A stretch of DNA of 64,000 nucleotides from Acetobacter orientalis (lineage in GTDB: Bacteria > Pseudomonadota > Alphaproteobacteria > Acetobacterales > Acetobacteraceae). This document shows positions 46,019-55,333 of this stretch, piece by piece. Numbering within the stretch: position 1 is the first letter of the stretch; each line of letters starts with the position of its first letter. The notes under the pieces are model-generated. The model was not told the origin of the DNA. It saw only the letters and a list, made by a program, of their open reading frames with translations, and did no database searches. The translations under genes were made by a program, and so were the position numbers. Where the stretch lies: assembly GCF_000963965.1 (NCBI RefSeq), contig NZ_BAMX01000022.1, positions 1 to 64,000 on the forward strand, read 5' to 3'.

Positions 46019-47371
46019 TCAGGCTGGGTCTGGTTTTGCGGGTGGGGCTGGGGGTATGTCTGAGCGGTAAACTCGTGCAAAAACCCTGCTAGCTCGTATT
46101 GCACACCAGAAAAAAACAATGAGTGATGCCAGCACAGCCGCTAAAGCTGCCCCCCATATACCCATAAATTTAGTGAGCAGCAGCAGGGCTGGAATATAGA
46201 TAAAAATAGCGGTCATTTTAATGCGCATAACCGAGTAGACTTTACCCATAACAGTCAGCAAGGGTTCAAGCGGTACGGTTGCCACGTCAAGCAATGCGCT
46301 AAACGCAAGAATACTAATAAGCACACCCCCTCGCTCAGAGTGGTGGTGCAGCATATAATCCAGAATAGAGCTGCCAAAACAAAGAGAGATAACCAGAACC
46401 GCAATGCTTAACCCACCAATAGTGCCCATAAGGCGCAGCATGGTGTGCCGGAAGTCTTTCCAGTTTCTCTCATCTCGAAAGCGAATAAACTCTGGGTAAA
46501 TAGTCGGAATAAGCATGGTGGCCGGTTTGGCTATGGCATTGGTAATCTGGCTTGCTACCCTAAAAACGGCGGCATCGGCAGCACCTATCCAGGCGCCAAT
46601 TAACAATGTTGATATTTGTTTATAAAAAGAGACCAGAATCTCGTTCAGGCTGGCACCAATTGTAAGCTTCCAAATGCCTTTAATGCGCAGAGTAGGGAGA
46701 AATAACTCACGCCATGGGAAGTAGGCCGCAACGTTTTGGCGGACTAAATAGGCCCCAAAACCGTTATAAAGCACAAAAAGTACCAACTGCGCTACACACC
46801 ATGTGCCCAGAAAAAAGCCAAACCCATACCCCATTTCGTAGCCAATAAAGCTTCCTATGGTACGCGTAAGGGTGCCCATGAGTTCTATGGTGGTTGAGAC
46901 CTTAAACTTGTTAAGCAGCCACATAACCCCAACGGGCCAGCCACGGTTCATGAATAAAATGGTAATGGCTGCAAGTTCTGCTACGTGGCAAATGTTGTCT
47001 GGCCAGCCCATGGTGTGGCTAAAGAGCATAATACCAACAAGCCCCATGCACATGCCTGTTAGACCGCTTATAAAGTCTGAGCGCATGCAAAAGGCCAGAA
47101 TTTGGTAAAAACTCCGGTTATCTTTTTCTTTAAAAGAGGCGGTGCCAAAGTGCAGTAAGGGCTGCCAAGAGTGCAGGTGCGTAATATCAGACACCAACAT
47201 GCAGTAGCTAATAACAAGTAGCATTTGCCCAAAGCCACTTAGCCCAATGGTCTGCACGGTCCATGGAATATAGATAAAGCTGCATATGGCGTTGAGTATC
47301 CGACCAATCACTGTAATGGTCGTGTTGCCCATAATGCGTGAAAAGGCGCTTTGCCCCTTTTTGGTGCTCAC
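46019..47371 (-). CDS. Polysaccharide flippase, Wzx-like
   Basis: Integral membrane protein of 450 residues with about 12-14 hydrophobic segments of the MATE/oligosaccharide flippase superfamily. The N-terminus (NTTITVIGRILNAICSFIYIPWTVQTIGLSGFGQMLL) is typical of Wzx/PST proteins. It starts with GTG, with AAGG upstream. It should move undecaprenyl-linked glycan units across the inner membrane. It is followed by the GT4 gene and divergent from the first kinase-like gene. Confidence 0.82.
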   Translation of the reverse strand: MSTKKGQSAFSRIMGNTTITVIGRILNAICSFIYIPWTVQTIGLSGFGQMLLVISYCMLVSDITHLHSWQPLLHFGTASFKEKDNRSFYQILAFCMRSDFISGLTGMCMGLVGIMLFSHTMGWPDNICHVAELAAITILFMNRGWPVGVMWLLNKFKVSTTIELMGTLTRTIGSFIGYEMGYGFGFFLGTWCVAQLVLFVLYNGFGAYLVRQNVAAYFPWRELFLPTLRIKGIWKLTIGASLNEILVSFYKQISTLLIGAWIGAADAAVFRVASQITNAIAKPATMLIPTIYPEFIRFRDERNWKDFRHTMLRLMGTIGGLSIAVLVISLCFGSSILDYMLHHHSERGGVLISILAFSALLDVATVPLEPLLTVMGKVYSVMRIKMTAIFIYIPALLLLTKFMGIWGAALAAVLASLIVFFWCAIRASRVFARVYRSDIPPAPPAKPDPA

Positions 47372-47648
47372 AGGCGCAAGGCCTTGGCTGGGCAGCAGGC
47401 CAGAAAGGGCATGTCAGAGGGGCGGTCAGGCATCTGTCTTCTTTCTGTGGGGCTAAGCATAGTGGGGTGGGCTATAGCGCACCGGCCCTTGTTCTTCAAA
47501 TAAGGCCTTAAGGGGTGGCTGGCTGGTCGTCCGTTTCAGCCTTGGCCTGAATGTGCTAGGCAGGGGCCACTATAAAGCATGAGCTTGCTGCAAATAGGGC
47601 GCGCCAGCTTTTAAGGTTGTGTGGTTTGTAAGAGGGAAAAGTTTTTTC
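47372..47648. other. Divergent intergenic region
   Basis: About 275 bp between the flippase and the first P-loop kinase-like gene. I see no gene and no clear promoter; the frame of the kinase-like gene is open from 47619 but the residues before 47649 are not family-like. Confidence 0.4.
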
Positions 47649-48413
47649 GTGTCAGAGTTTACGCCATCAGCACCGGTAGGCAGTGTGCCTGTTAGCCCAG
47701 ACTATAAGCCGCTTTTGGGGCGCAAAACCCCGGTTATTGCTCTGGTCGGGTCGGATGGTAGTGGCAAAACCACGGTGGGTGAGGCCCTACTGGCATGGAT
47801 GCGTGAGCAGACTCCAACCCAGCTTTGCCACTTAGGCAAGCAAACCGGCAGTTGGGGGCGTGCCATAGCGCGGGTACCTTTGGTCGGGCGTAAGGTTGAT
47901 AACGGTATTGCCAAAAAAGCCTCTAACACCCGGCGGGAAAAAGGCGCTGGGTCTTTGACGGCTTTGGTTATTTTTGTGCTGTCTATGCGTAGGCTGGTTA
48001 GGTTTCGCAAAATGCGGCGGTTGCACAAAGAAGGTTACACCATATTAACAGACCGCTACCCGCAGGCTGTTATTCCCGGCCCGATGGATGGCCCTGGCTT
48101 AGTGGCGCGCACTCCCAAAAATGGGTTTGTGAAATTTCTGACACAAATTGAACAAAAAATTTACGAGCACATGGCGACTTTCCGACCGGATATTGTGTTG
48201 CGCTTAAATGTTGACTTGCAAACTGCCTTGGCCCGCAAGCCAGACCATAGGCCAGACGCTTTGAAGCAAAAGGTAGCCGATGTACCCCGCCTTACCTTTA
48301 ATGGTGCCCCTATTGTTGAGCTTGATGCCACACAACCGTTGGAACAGGTTTTAGCAACAGCCCGCACCCACGTGGCCGCGGTGCTTAAGGCATATGAATG
48401 CGTTCAGGTTTAA
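47649..48413 (+). CDS. Thymidylate-kinase-like P-loop protein, paralogue 1
   Basis: P-loop phosphotransferase of about 254 residues. Walker A is GSDGSGKTT (residues 34-42); TDRYPQAV corresponds to the DRY region of dTMP kinases, and LNVDLQTALARKPDH to the lid region. Between them lie a basic helix pair and GPMDGPGL, an insertion not in standard Tmk. The GTG start at 47649 has GAGGGAAAAG upstream; an in-frame GTG at 47619 is possible. It is paralogous to the gene at 52035. Context of glycan genes suggests a kinase for a sugar, nucleotide or polyprenol rather than housekeeping dTMP synthesis. This is inference. Confidence 0.7.
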   Translation: MSEFTPSAPVGSVPVSPDYKPLLGRKTPVIALVGSDGSGKTTVGEALLAWMREQTPTQLCHLGKQTGSWGRAIARVPLVGRKVDNGIAKKASNTRREKGAGSLTALVIFVLSMRRLVRFRKMRRLHKEGYTILTDRYPQAVIPGPMDGPGLVARTPKNGFVKFLTQIEQKIYEHMATFRPDIVLRLNVDLQTALARKPDHRPDALKQKVADVPRLTFNGAPIVELDATQPLEQVLATARTHVAAVLKAYECVQV

Positions 48414-48515
48414 ATGTCGTAAAATTTGACTTTCTCTAATCACCCACTTACGAGCCACCCCAAGATAGGTGGCGGCTTGGGTTGTCCCTAAAGGTTTTGG
48501 TTGCAGGGTTTTACC

Positions 48516-49346
48516 ATGTCTGTTCGCACGCAGTTTCCTGAACAAACGCTAAAGACGTTATTTGACGCGATACTGGTTAATGATGTTGCTGAAACAGAGG
48601 TAACGCTCCCAACGGTTATTCCGTCAGATTTTTCTGCAGAGCAAGTTGCTGAGTGCTTCGCACTCTGCCGTCAACTGTGGCTTGAGGGTATTTCTTATAC
48701 GCAGTTTCTCGACCTGGCGTGGAAGATTATGCGTAACCAAGATCTCTCTGAAGTAGACCGAGTGGCTTTTAAGCACATACGTGCCAAATACAAACATATG
48801 GGCTTTGGGTTTATTCTCTACACTCCCCAACATAAAAGGCCATTTCTATATGAGGCGACGTCCACTTTAATGGGGGAAGTACAAGACGCGTTCCGTAATG
48901 GCTTGCGCAAAAAGGTTTTTCTATTTGGGGTTGCTCTGCGTTTGTTGGCGAGCAAGTTTTTCCAGAAAAAGCGTGAACGCATGGTACTACAGGCACAGCT
49001 AGATACCACTGCTAATTTTAACGCTTACCTAAAAAATGAAATTGCTAAAATTCCGGATTACTTAAATCAACCAGCGGTAACATCGGCTCAATTTCATGCG
49101 TTACGTAAAATTATTAGTCGCCATATTTCTTTTTTTGACACATTACGCACGCTTTACCCCACCGAAGCCAATAATCAGATGTCGCGCTTTTTAAGTGCTA
49201 TTAACGGCCTGATGGGCAGAATGCACGATGAGCTTATTGCGCAGTCAGTGGCCGGTACACTTGACTATCATAAAGATAAAATAGAAATTCCCGAAAGAAT
49301 ACAGGCTATGCTTTTATTATTACACAATAGATATTTCTCTGAATAG
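48516..49346 (+). CDS. Protein of unknown function in the glycan locus
   Basis: I do not recognise this 276-residue protein. It has no signal peptide or long hydrophobic segment. It is largely helical, with a Lys/Arg-rich centre (GLRKKVFLFGVALRLLASKFFQKKRERM) and a helical C-terminal half (YLKNEIAKIPDYLNQP, SRHISFFDTLRTLYP, MLLLLHNRYFSE). AGGG lies 8 nt before ATG 48516; a TTG at 48501 is in frame. It starts 103 bp after the kinase-like gene on the same strand. The basic helix suggests peripheral membrane or polyanion binding. A role in glycan assembly is guessed from location only. Confidence 0.65.
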   Translation: MSVRTQFPEQTLKTLFDAILVNDVAETEVTLPTVIPSDFSAEQVAECFALCRQLWLEGISYTQFLDLAWKIMRNQDLSEVDRVAFKHIRAKYKHMGFGFILYTPQHKRPFLYEATSTLMGEVQDAFRNGLRKKVFLFGVALRLLASKFFQKKRERMVLQAQLDTTANFNAYLKNEIAKIPDYLNQPAVTSAQFHALRKIISRHISFFDTLRTLYPTEANNQMSRFLSAINGLMGRMHDELIAQSVAGTLDYHKDKIEIPERIQAMLLLLHNRYFSE

Positions 49347-49448
49347 CAATGAATAAATATTTATGTATTTATGTATTTATGGTTTTTATTGATAAAAATA
49401 ATTCCTATAATATAATTCATCATCATTTAATCCTATATTGGTGCCTGA

Positions 49449-50942
49449 CTATTTTGAACGAGGGGGCAAGAGATTTTTTTTAGTATAGACTACAATTGAG
49501 CGTTTATCGCGTATCCAAGCGTAGCTTTCGCTATAATTTTTTTGAAGAGTTTGTATTAATTCTTTACGTATTATTGGGTTTTCACTTTCATCAGCAGGAT
49601 TTTGTGTAATAATATGTTGTGGCTTTTGGGCTAGAATACGACGTAATTCGTTTTCAGGGTTCATACCTGTCGCATGCTCTTCTGATTTAAAATAAAATAA
49701 CGACGGAAATTGGTATTTGCTAAGTTTACAATACGGCAATGCGTCATATAACATTATTGGACCATTATAGATAAAAAAGCATCCTCCACCATTAGAAATA
49801 ATTGCCTGTTCTATTTGAGTGAAAGCTTTTTTATTGCCTTTGTGTTTGTGGTGTTTCCAAAGCGTTAATTGTCCGTAAAACGTACCAATTGCAGCAACGA
49901 GTACAATAGAAATACGCCCAATTGGAGCATACCAGAGTGGAGCAGTTTGAATTACTAAGGGCGGAAAAAGGGGAAGGGCATAATGTGGAAACCATGTTCC
50001 AAATAGCGCTACTCCGGCGAGTGCAAAGCAAGTCCAACCATTCAATAATGTAATTATTGGGCGTTGTGCTTGGGCAAAACGAATGTTCAATATTCTACGT
50101 AAGGGCCATAGAAAGAGAATAGGCAAAACAATTAGAAGTATTTTTTTTATCAGAAGTAGTTCTTCATGAGAGTTAGGTTTGCCTCTTTCAAATATTGAAA
50201 CAAAATTTGCGAATATCCAATCTGAGGCATAACCGTTAATCCAGTAAAAAAATAGTATAATTACAGTAGGTAATATTGCACAAGATATCCATAATAAAGA
50301 ATTCATACTAGTTTCATATAAGTTTTTACGTTTCTGCCAACTAAAGAAAAGCAAGAGAATGCCCGCATATAAACCTTCGAAAATAGATGTATATTTAATT
50401 TGCATTGCCAAGCCAAAAAGGAGCATGACAGCTACGCCTACGTAACGGCAGGCACTTATTGATTCCTTAATATATGTCAGACGACTTACAATTAACCATA
50501 TTGCTGCTGTAACCAGACCATTATAAAATATAGGTGACTGACCGCCTTCGCCCCCCGCTAAATTTGGCCAAATTTCATATAATAGTGCCGCCATAAAAGC
50601 GCCGCTCATAGGGGCAATACGAGAGGCTATGTTTCTTACGATAAGAGCGGTCCCCCACAAACTGAGCAGAGCTCCTATTTGATAGGCGAGAATACGCCAA
50701 GTACCGAAAAGGTGAAAAAACGAGTAAATTAAGAAAATACCTAAGGGTTTACGATCCCACACATCGACGTACGGTAAATCTCCCTGCAATAAACGACCAC
50801 CAGCAAACAAATAAAACTGTTCATCTGGCTCCAGCATGGGGTTACCAAAGGTAATACCACGTAGAATTATAGCGCATAAGAGTAATAATAGTGGCGCCAA
50901 AAGTCGACCCTTTAAAAATGAGACGGCTTTAGAACGCATCAT
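49449..50942 (-). CDS. GT-C membrane glycosyltransferase (PMT/ArnT-like)
   Basis: Integral membrane protein of 497 residues with about 11 hydrophobic segments and a soluble C-terminal tail. The first periplasmic loop carries the acidic EPDE motif (residues 38-41) with DRKPLGIFLIYSFFHLFG after it, as in the dolichyl/polyprenyl-phosphate-sugar dependent family GT39/GT83. It transfers a sugar from a polyprenyl-phosphate carrier on the periplasmic side. The DPM1-like enzyme 26 bp upstream on the same strand would make the donor. The start could be either of two adjacent ATG codons; no clear ribosome site. Confidence 0.82.
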   Translation of the reverse strand: MMRSKAVSFLKGRLLAPLLLLLCAIILRGITFGNPMLEPDEQFYLFAGGRLLQGDLPYVDVWDRKPLGIFLIYSFFHLFGTWRILAYQIGALLSLWGTALIVRNIASRIAPMSGAFMAALLYEIWPNLAGGEGGQSPIFYNGLVTAAIWLIVSRLTYIKESISACRYVGVAVMLLFGLAMQIKYTSIFEGLYAGILLLFFSWQKRKNLYETSMNSLLWISCAILPTVIILFFYWINGYASDWIFANFVSIFERGKPNSHEELLLIKKILLIVLPILFLWPLRRILNIRFAQAQRPIITLLNGWTCFALAGVALFGTWFPHYALPLFPPLVIQTAPLWYAPIGRISIVLVAAIGTFYGQLTLWKHHKHKGNKKAFTQIEQAIISNGGGCFFIYNGPIMLYDALPYCKLSKYQFPSLFYFKSEEHATGMNPENELRRILAQKPQHIITQNPADESENPIIRKELIQTLQKNYSESYAWIRDKRSIVVYTKKNLLPPRSK

Positions 50943-50967
50943 AGTATACCAGTCCAGAAGCGAAAAA

Positions 50968-51753
50968 TTATTTCTTTGATCGTGTTAAATATTTATATGC
51001 GATACCACTAAAAATACTACTGGATCCTATCCAAAACATACGTTTAAAAAGTGGCTTTTTCATTACATTTTCAAGAATCATGATGCCGAATTGGATCATG
51101 ACCTGCGGGCCAAGTTTGCTTTCGCCATGTAAGCGGTCACGGAAAACCATAGGCACTTCTTTAACACGTACTGGTTTTGGTGCCGCTAAGAGTGTTTCAA
51201 GTAGAATTTTGAAGCCACGGCCAGTGAGTGAGGGGGCTATCGCTTCAAACCATTCTCGCTGCACGGCAAAAAAGCCACTCATGGGGTCGTTCACGGGTAC
51301 GGAAAGGCTTTTAGCAATACGGATGCCTTGCTCAGACAGAAAGTGTCGCCATTTGTTGGCAAGGCCAGCACTGTCGCCGCCTTCAACATGGCGGCTCGCG
51401 ACAGCAACGTCAAAATCGCCAGTTTTTAAGGCTTCAATCATGGCGGGTAGGCACGCTTCATCGTGCTGTAGGTCACCGTCCATAACGGCAACAATGGGAG
51501 CAGACGAGGCAAGAATGCCTTCAATAACTGCAGACGAAAGGCCTTTGCGGCCAATGCGGAGCAGCCCTCTAACATGTGGGTCCTGCGCAGCAAGCTGTCT
51601 TACAGCCTTAATGGTGCCATCTGGGGAGTTGTCGTCGACAAAGATAACTTCCCATGCCCTACCGTCTAGCGCAGCGTGCAAGGCGTTAACCAATGGCAGA
51701 ACATTGTCTGCTTCATTGTAACACGGAACTACCACGCTAATTTCGGTAGACAT
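50968..51753 (-). CDS. DPM1-like polyprenyl-phosphate glycosyltransferase
   Basis: GT2 enzyme of 261 residues that transfers a hexose from a nucleotide donor to a polyprenyl phosphate. The opening ISVVVPCYNEADNVLPLVNAL, FVDDNSPDGT and the DXD MDGDLQHD are the family marks. The acceptor side has NDPMSGFFAVQREWFE and GFKILLETLL. The C-terminus has only a weak hydrophobic helix and no GtrA domain, as in the short DPM1 type. ATG 51753 has AGAGGA 7 nt upstream, preferred over ATG 51756 or 51795. Paired with the GT-C gene downstream. Confidence 0.88.
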   Translation of the reverse strand: MSTEISVVVPCYNEADNVLPLVNALHAALDGRAWEVIFVDDNSPDGTIKAVRQLAAQDPHVRGLLRIGRKGLSSAVIEGILASSAPIVAVMDGDLQHDEACLPAMIEALKTGDFDVAVASRHVEGGDSAGLANKWRHFLSEQGIRIAKSLSVPVNDPMSGFFAVQREWFEAIAPSLTGRGFKILLETLLAAPKPVRVKEVPMVFRDRLHGESKLGPQVMIQFGIMILENVMKKPLFKRMFWIGSSSIFSGIAYKYLTRSKK

Positions 51754-52034
51754 CATCTCGTCCTCTTTTCTCAACTCAAATTCCGACAACTGCATTAAGG
51801 CTGCTATGTTGCTTGAACCCGTCTGTGCCCCGATACAAATAGAGGCACGCTTTTAGCGATGGCAAAGGTCATGCGTCAAATCGCAAAGTGTTTCTTTTTT
51901 CATCATGAGGAGAGGGAGAGCTTGTTGCTGCTGCTATGGATAGCGCCCAAAGCGTTTCTGATGTATCTGGGGGCACGGCAGAATAATGGGCGTGCCCGTG
52001 TATGTGCGTTGTGAGGCTACGGTGGTTTGTATAG

Positions 52035-52751
52035 ATGGTGACTGGCTCTATGGTTGATGCTGCGCACAAAGTCGTTGGTGCACCAATTATTGCATTCATA
52101 GGGTGTGATGGGTCAGGTAAATCTACTCTTTCTGTAGAAGTGGCTGATATTCTTAATAAAACGCGTCAGACATCGCTGGTTTATCTTGGTTTGGGGTCTG
52201 GTGATATTGGGCGGCGTATTCAGCAGTTGCCTTTTATTGGCCCTACTATTGAGCGTGTTTTATCGCGTAAAGCCAAAAAGACGCGTACACCGGGTGAGAA
52301 TATACCCGGTGTTTTAACTGCTTTTGTTGTCTTTTTGTTCTCCTGTAAGCGGTTTTTTGCCTTTAAAAAGCTGCTCAAGGGGCATCAAAATAATATTCAG
52401 ATTGTAACAGACCGTTATCCTCAAGCCGAGCTGGCTGGCTGTTGTGACGGCCCGGGACTTTCTGCGGGACGTACACAAAACCCTATTATTGCATGGTTGG
52501 TATGCATTGAAAAACGCCTGTACCAGAAAATGGCAAGCGTGCATCCAACGGTTATCATCTTTTTAGATGTAGACCTACAAACGGCGGCGGCCCGTAAGCC
52601 TGACCATAATGTAGACCTACTGGCCACAAAAATAGAAAAAACCCGTATGCTGCGTTTTGATGGTGCACCTATAGAAAAAATAGATGCGCGCCAAAGCTAT
52701 GCAGCCGTTAAAGAACAAGCTTTGGCCATTATTGAAAAATACACAGCCTGA
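52035..52751 (+). CDS. Thymidylate-kinase-like P-loop protein, paralogue 2
   Basis: P-loop protein of 238 residues, paralogue of the 47649 gene. Walker A GCDGSGKST (residues 23-31), VTDRYPQAELAG, CDGPGLSAGRTQNP, FLDVDLQTAAARKPDH and RFDGAPIEKIDA match it block for block. It begins at ATG 52035 or 52050. Between the two copies lie the unknown protein and the glycosyltransferase pair, so the family seems tied to this glycan locus. The phosphate acceptor is unknown. Confidence 0.7.
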   Translation: MVTGSMVDAAHKVVGAPIIAFIGCDGSGKSTLSVEVADILNKTRQTSLVYLGLGSGDIGRRIQQLPFIGPTIERVLSRKAKKTRTPGENIPGVLTAFVVFLFSCKRFFAFKKLLKGHQNNIQIVTDRYPQAELAGCCDGPGLSAGRTQNPIIAWLVCIEKRLYQKMASVHPTVIIFLDVDLQTAAARKPDHNVDLLATKIEKTRMLRFDGAPIEKIDARQSYAAVKEQALAIIEKYTA

Positions 52752-52778
52752 AGCAGATCTGCCCTAAAACTAGAGTAT

Positions 52779-55001
52779 TCAGGGGTGTGGTGGTGCGGCA
52801 GGTGGGTTTGCTTGCTCAGCGTAGCTGAGTAAACTTTCTATGCCGGGCACAATAGAGTTTATGAGGTCTGCTGCAGGTTGAGGCGTGTTTGTGACAACCT
52901 TGGTTGTGGCAGAGGCAGCTCTTTCGCTTTGTGCTTGGCCCAAAGTGGCTTTGGCGCTTTCTAGCCAGCTTTGCGATGGCACCTTATTGAGGGCAGCCAG
53001 GCCAATTTGGGCCAACGCCTTTAATTGGTGAGAGGTAGGAAGGGCAGGTGTTAAAGCCGGGTGTTTGCTGGCAGCGGTAACAAAAGCCGCATCGTTAGCA
53101 GCCCATTGTGTCAGGTATGCCATCAGGCTTGCCTTTAAATTGGTTTGCCCGTTTACAAAGGCTGCCGCTTGTTGGTTGAACCGTTCAGCCTCAAAACTAT
53201 CGGGGCTGGCAATATCTGCTAATTCGGTCAGGTTTTGTTCTGTTGCGGTTACCTTGTGGCGAATTTGTAAAAATTCATGATTATGGGCGTAGTTGCGCAC
53301 GGGTGCTGTTGCGCTGAGCAATGTGCGGGCCGCTTCTGTCTCTCCCGGCGCAAGGCGGCTGAGCATGCGGTTTGTATTGGCGCGGCTTTCTAGCCCTAAA
53401 AGTTCTAGTTTATCCTGCATGATGGCAAGGCGAGGGTAGAGTGTAGTGGGGTCACACATGCTACCGGGCGACCAGAAGCGCTCAGCTAAGGCCGCTGCTC
53501 TGGGCCATAAGCGGGCATCAAGCATTTCTTCAGAGACAATTTCTGTCCATAAAGCTCCTTCTGTCCCTAAAACAAGGTGTGTTTGTGCCTCAGAAAGGGG
53601 GGCAGTCGGTGCATCTACCTGCGTAATGAGTGTACCACCGGGTCCGGTGGTTTGCGCTGTGGCAGCCGCTTCGGCTCTGGTGGCGGCCGTGTTTTCTAGC
53701 GGGTCTTGCGCGTAATAGTCTGACGCTGCGCGGAGTTTATCAAGGTAATAACCGTCAGAAACGATAACAGGGTGGCCTGCTGCGGTGGCTGTTGCGGTAT
53801 GCGCCGCGCCGCGCCAGACTTCTACCACTGTGTTGTTTGGGAGGTCTGCTGCGGCAATTTCGTCCCACCCAATAATGGTTTTGTGGTGCTGCGCCAGACT
53901 GGCGGCAACGCGGCGGGTAAAATTGGCTTGTAGGTCGGCCGGTGTTTTAATGTGGTGGGCCTGCATGTAAGCCTGAATAGGGGCAGAGCCTGTCCATTGT
54001 TTGGCAACCACTTCATCTCCGCCAATATGAAAATAAGCATCTGGGAAGAGTGCTGCCATTTCGCCATATAAAGCAGTAACAAAACGATAAGTGGCAGGGT
54101 TGGTCGGGTCTAGGGCTGCACGGTTTTTTTCGGCTCTGTCTTGCATGTTAAGCGGAGCTTGGGCAGCATAGCGGGGGTAGGCTTCAAGCAAAGCAAAGGT
54201 ATGGCCGGGTGTGTCGAACTCGGGCACAATACGAATGCCCCGCTGTGCAGCATAGGTTATAAGAAAGCGGATTTGTTTTTGAGTATAATATTGCCCGTGT
54301 GAAGCAATGCTTTGTAAACGCGGGAAAAGGTGGCTTTCTACACGAAAACCCTGACCATCTGATAAATGTAAATGCAGAACATTAAATTTTACCATTTCCA
54401 TGGCGTCTATCTGCCGCATAAGGGCTGCAAGCGACATAAAGTGGCGGCTAACATCAACCATTAAGCCGCGCCATTTAAACCGAGGCGTATCGTCTATAAA
54501 AGCATGGCGAATTTGCGCGGTGTTGGTGTGTCGTTCAACCAGTTGCAAGGCAGATGAAAAACCTCGGACAATACCAAACGGATTTTCGGCTGTAAGAATA
54601 AGGTTTTTGTCTGTAATTTGTAGGCTATAATCCTCTTGTGTGTTTATATTTGGCAGTGCCGTGCCAGCTGTTTTACTATTTAGGGTAACCGTAAATTCAG
54701 TCTTTTTCTGTGTTGAGGGTATAAAGTTTATTCTTTGGCCTGAAAGTTTTTCTAAACGGATGCGAAACCGTTCAAGGGCTTGCTCAAGAAAAGAATTTTT
54801 CTGCCCCACCCATTGCACAGCGATAGTCTGTGGCAGCTGTGATGCACCAGATAGAGCGTGCAGGGTAGAGGGGACAGGCATAATGACCGGTGCCGTTATG
54901 CTCTCTGCCGCACAAGCTCTGTTATGCACAATAGGCGCAGAACCAAAGCCTATGGTTACAGCAAAACAAGCAAACGGTAGCGAAAAAGCACGTTGTGGCA
55001 T
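52779..55001 (-). CDS. GH20 beta-N-acetylhexosaminidase
   Basis: Periplasmic or secreted glycosidase of 740 residues. A signal peptide (residues 1-32) is followed by an N-terminal GH20b domain and the TIM barrel from FKWRGLMVDVSRHFMS (about residue 175). The catalytic pair Asp329-Glu330 lies in FHIGGDEV, typical of substrate-assisted GH20 enzymes. LHLHLSDGQGFR and EFDTPGHT are further marks. The last 200 residues are Ala/Gln-rich helices of no known function. It removes terminal N-acetylglucosamine or N-acetylgalactosamine. It lies convergent to the glycan genes. Confidence 0.9.
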   Translation of the reverse strand: MPQRAFSLPFACFAVTIGFGSAPIVHNRACAAESITAPVIMPVPSTLHALSGASQLPQTIAVQWVGQKNSFLEQALERFRIRLEKLSGQRINFIPSTQKKTEFTVTLNSKTAGTALPNINTQEDYSLQITDKNLILTAENPFGIVRGFSSALQLVERHTNTAQIRHAFIDDTPRFKWRGLMVDVSRHFMSLAALMRQIDAMEMVKFNVLHLHLSDGQGFRVESHLFPRLQSIASHGQYYTQKQIRFLITYAAQRGIRIVPEFDTPGHTFALLEAYPRYAAQAPLNMQDRAEKNRAALDPTNPATYRFVTALYGEMAALFPDAYFHIGGDEVVAKQWTGSAPIQAYMQAHHIKTPADLQANFTRRVAASLAQHHKTIIGWDEIAAADLPNNTVVEVWRGAAHTATATAAGHPVIVSDGYYLDKLRAASDYYAQDPLENTAATRAEAAATAQTTGPGGTLITQVDAPTAPLSEAQTHLVLGTEGALWTEIVSEEMLDARLWPRAAALAERFWSPGSMCDPTTLYPRLAIMQDKLELLGLESRANTNRMLSRLAPGETEAARTLLSATAPVRNYAHNHEFLQIRHKVTATEQNLTELADIASPDSFEAERFNQQAAAFVNGQTNLKASLMAYLTQWAANDAAFVTAASKHPALTPALPTSHQLKALAQIGLAALNKVPSQSWLESAKATLGQAQSERAASATTKVVTNTPQPAADLINSIVPGIESLLSYAEQANPPAAPPHP

Positions 55002-55295
55002 AAGCTCTATCCGGTGTGTAGGAGAGGGTAAAATGGCCTAATGAAGAGCACTATACCGTAGTGGTGGCCGTTGCCCTAACATTTTACCTGTATGCAATAT
55101 TTTGCCAGTAACGTGAAATTAGAGAGCTTTTTAGTGATATTAGAAAATGTTTTAGTACAAAATAAACTACGTTGAGCGTAGGTTTTTGTCTTATTGGGTA
55201 ATGAAAATTACTTTGTTTGTTATTGGGTAGAACGGTAGTATTTGACAGCTACCCTGTATAAAGTGAGATTTTCAAGAGCAGATAGTGGCAATGTC
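55002..55295. other. Intergenic region upstream of GH20
   Basis: About 290 bp without a supported gene. It is AT-rich (55080-55270). A TTGACA and a TATAAA element near 55252-55270 are only 9 bp apart, too close to form a standard promoter. Confidence 0.4.
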
Positions 55296-55323
55296 AAAGC
55301 CCTGCTTTGTATTGCAGGGCTTT
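55296..55323 (-). terminator. Terminator of the catabolic operon
   Basis: AAAGCCCTGC and GCAGGGCTTT form a perfect 10-bp stem with an 8-nt loop. On the minus strand it follows the aldolase-like stop by 10 nt and ends in TTT. This is a good intrinsic terminator. Confidence 0.85.
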
Positions 55324-55333
55324 AGCGGAGTGT

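Noticed and set aside
55252-55270. TTGACA...TATAAA as a promoter
   Set aside because: The spacer is only 9 bp, too short for a sigma70 promoter, and it is followed by the terminator of a minus-strand gene.
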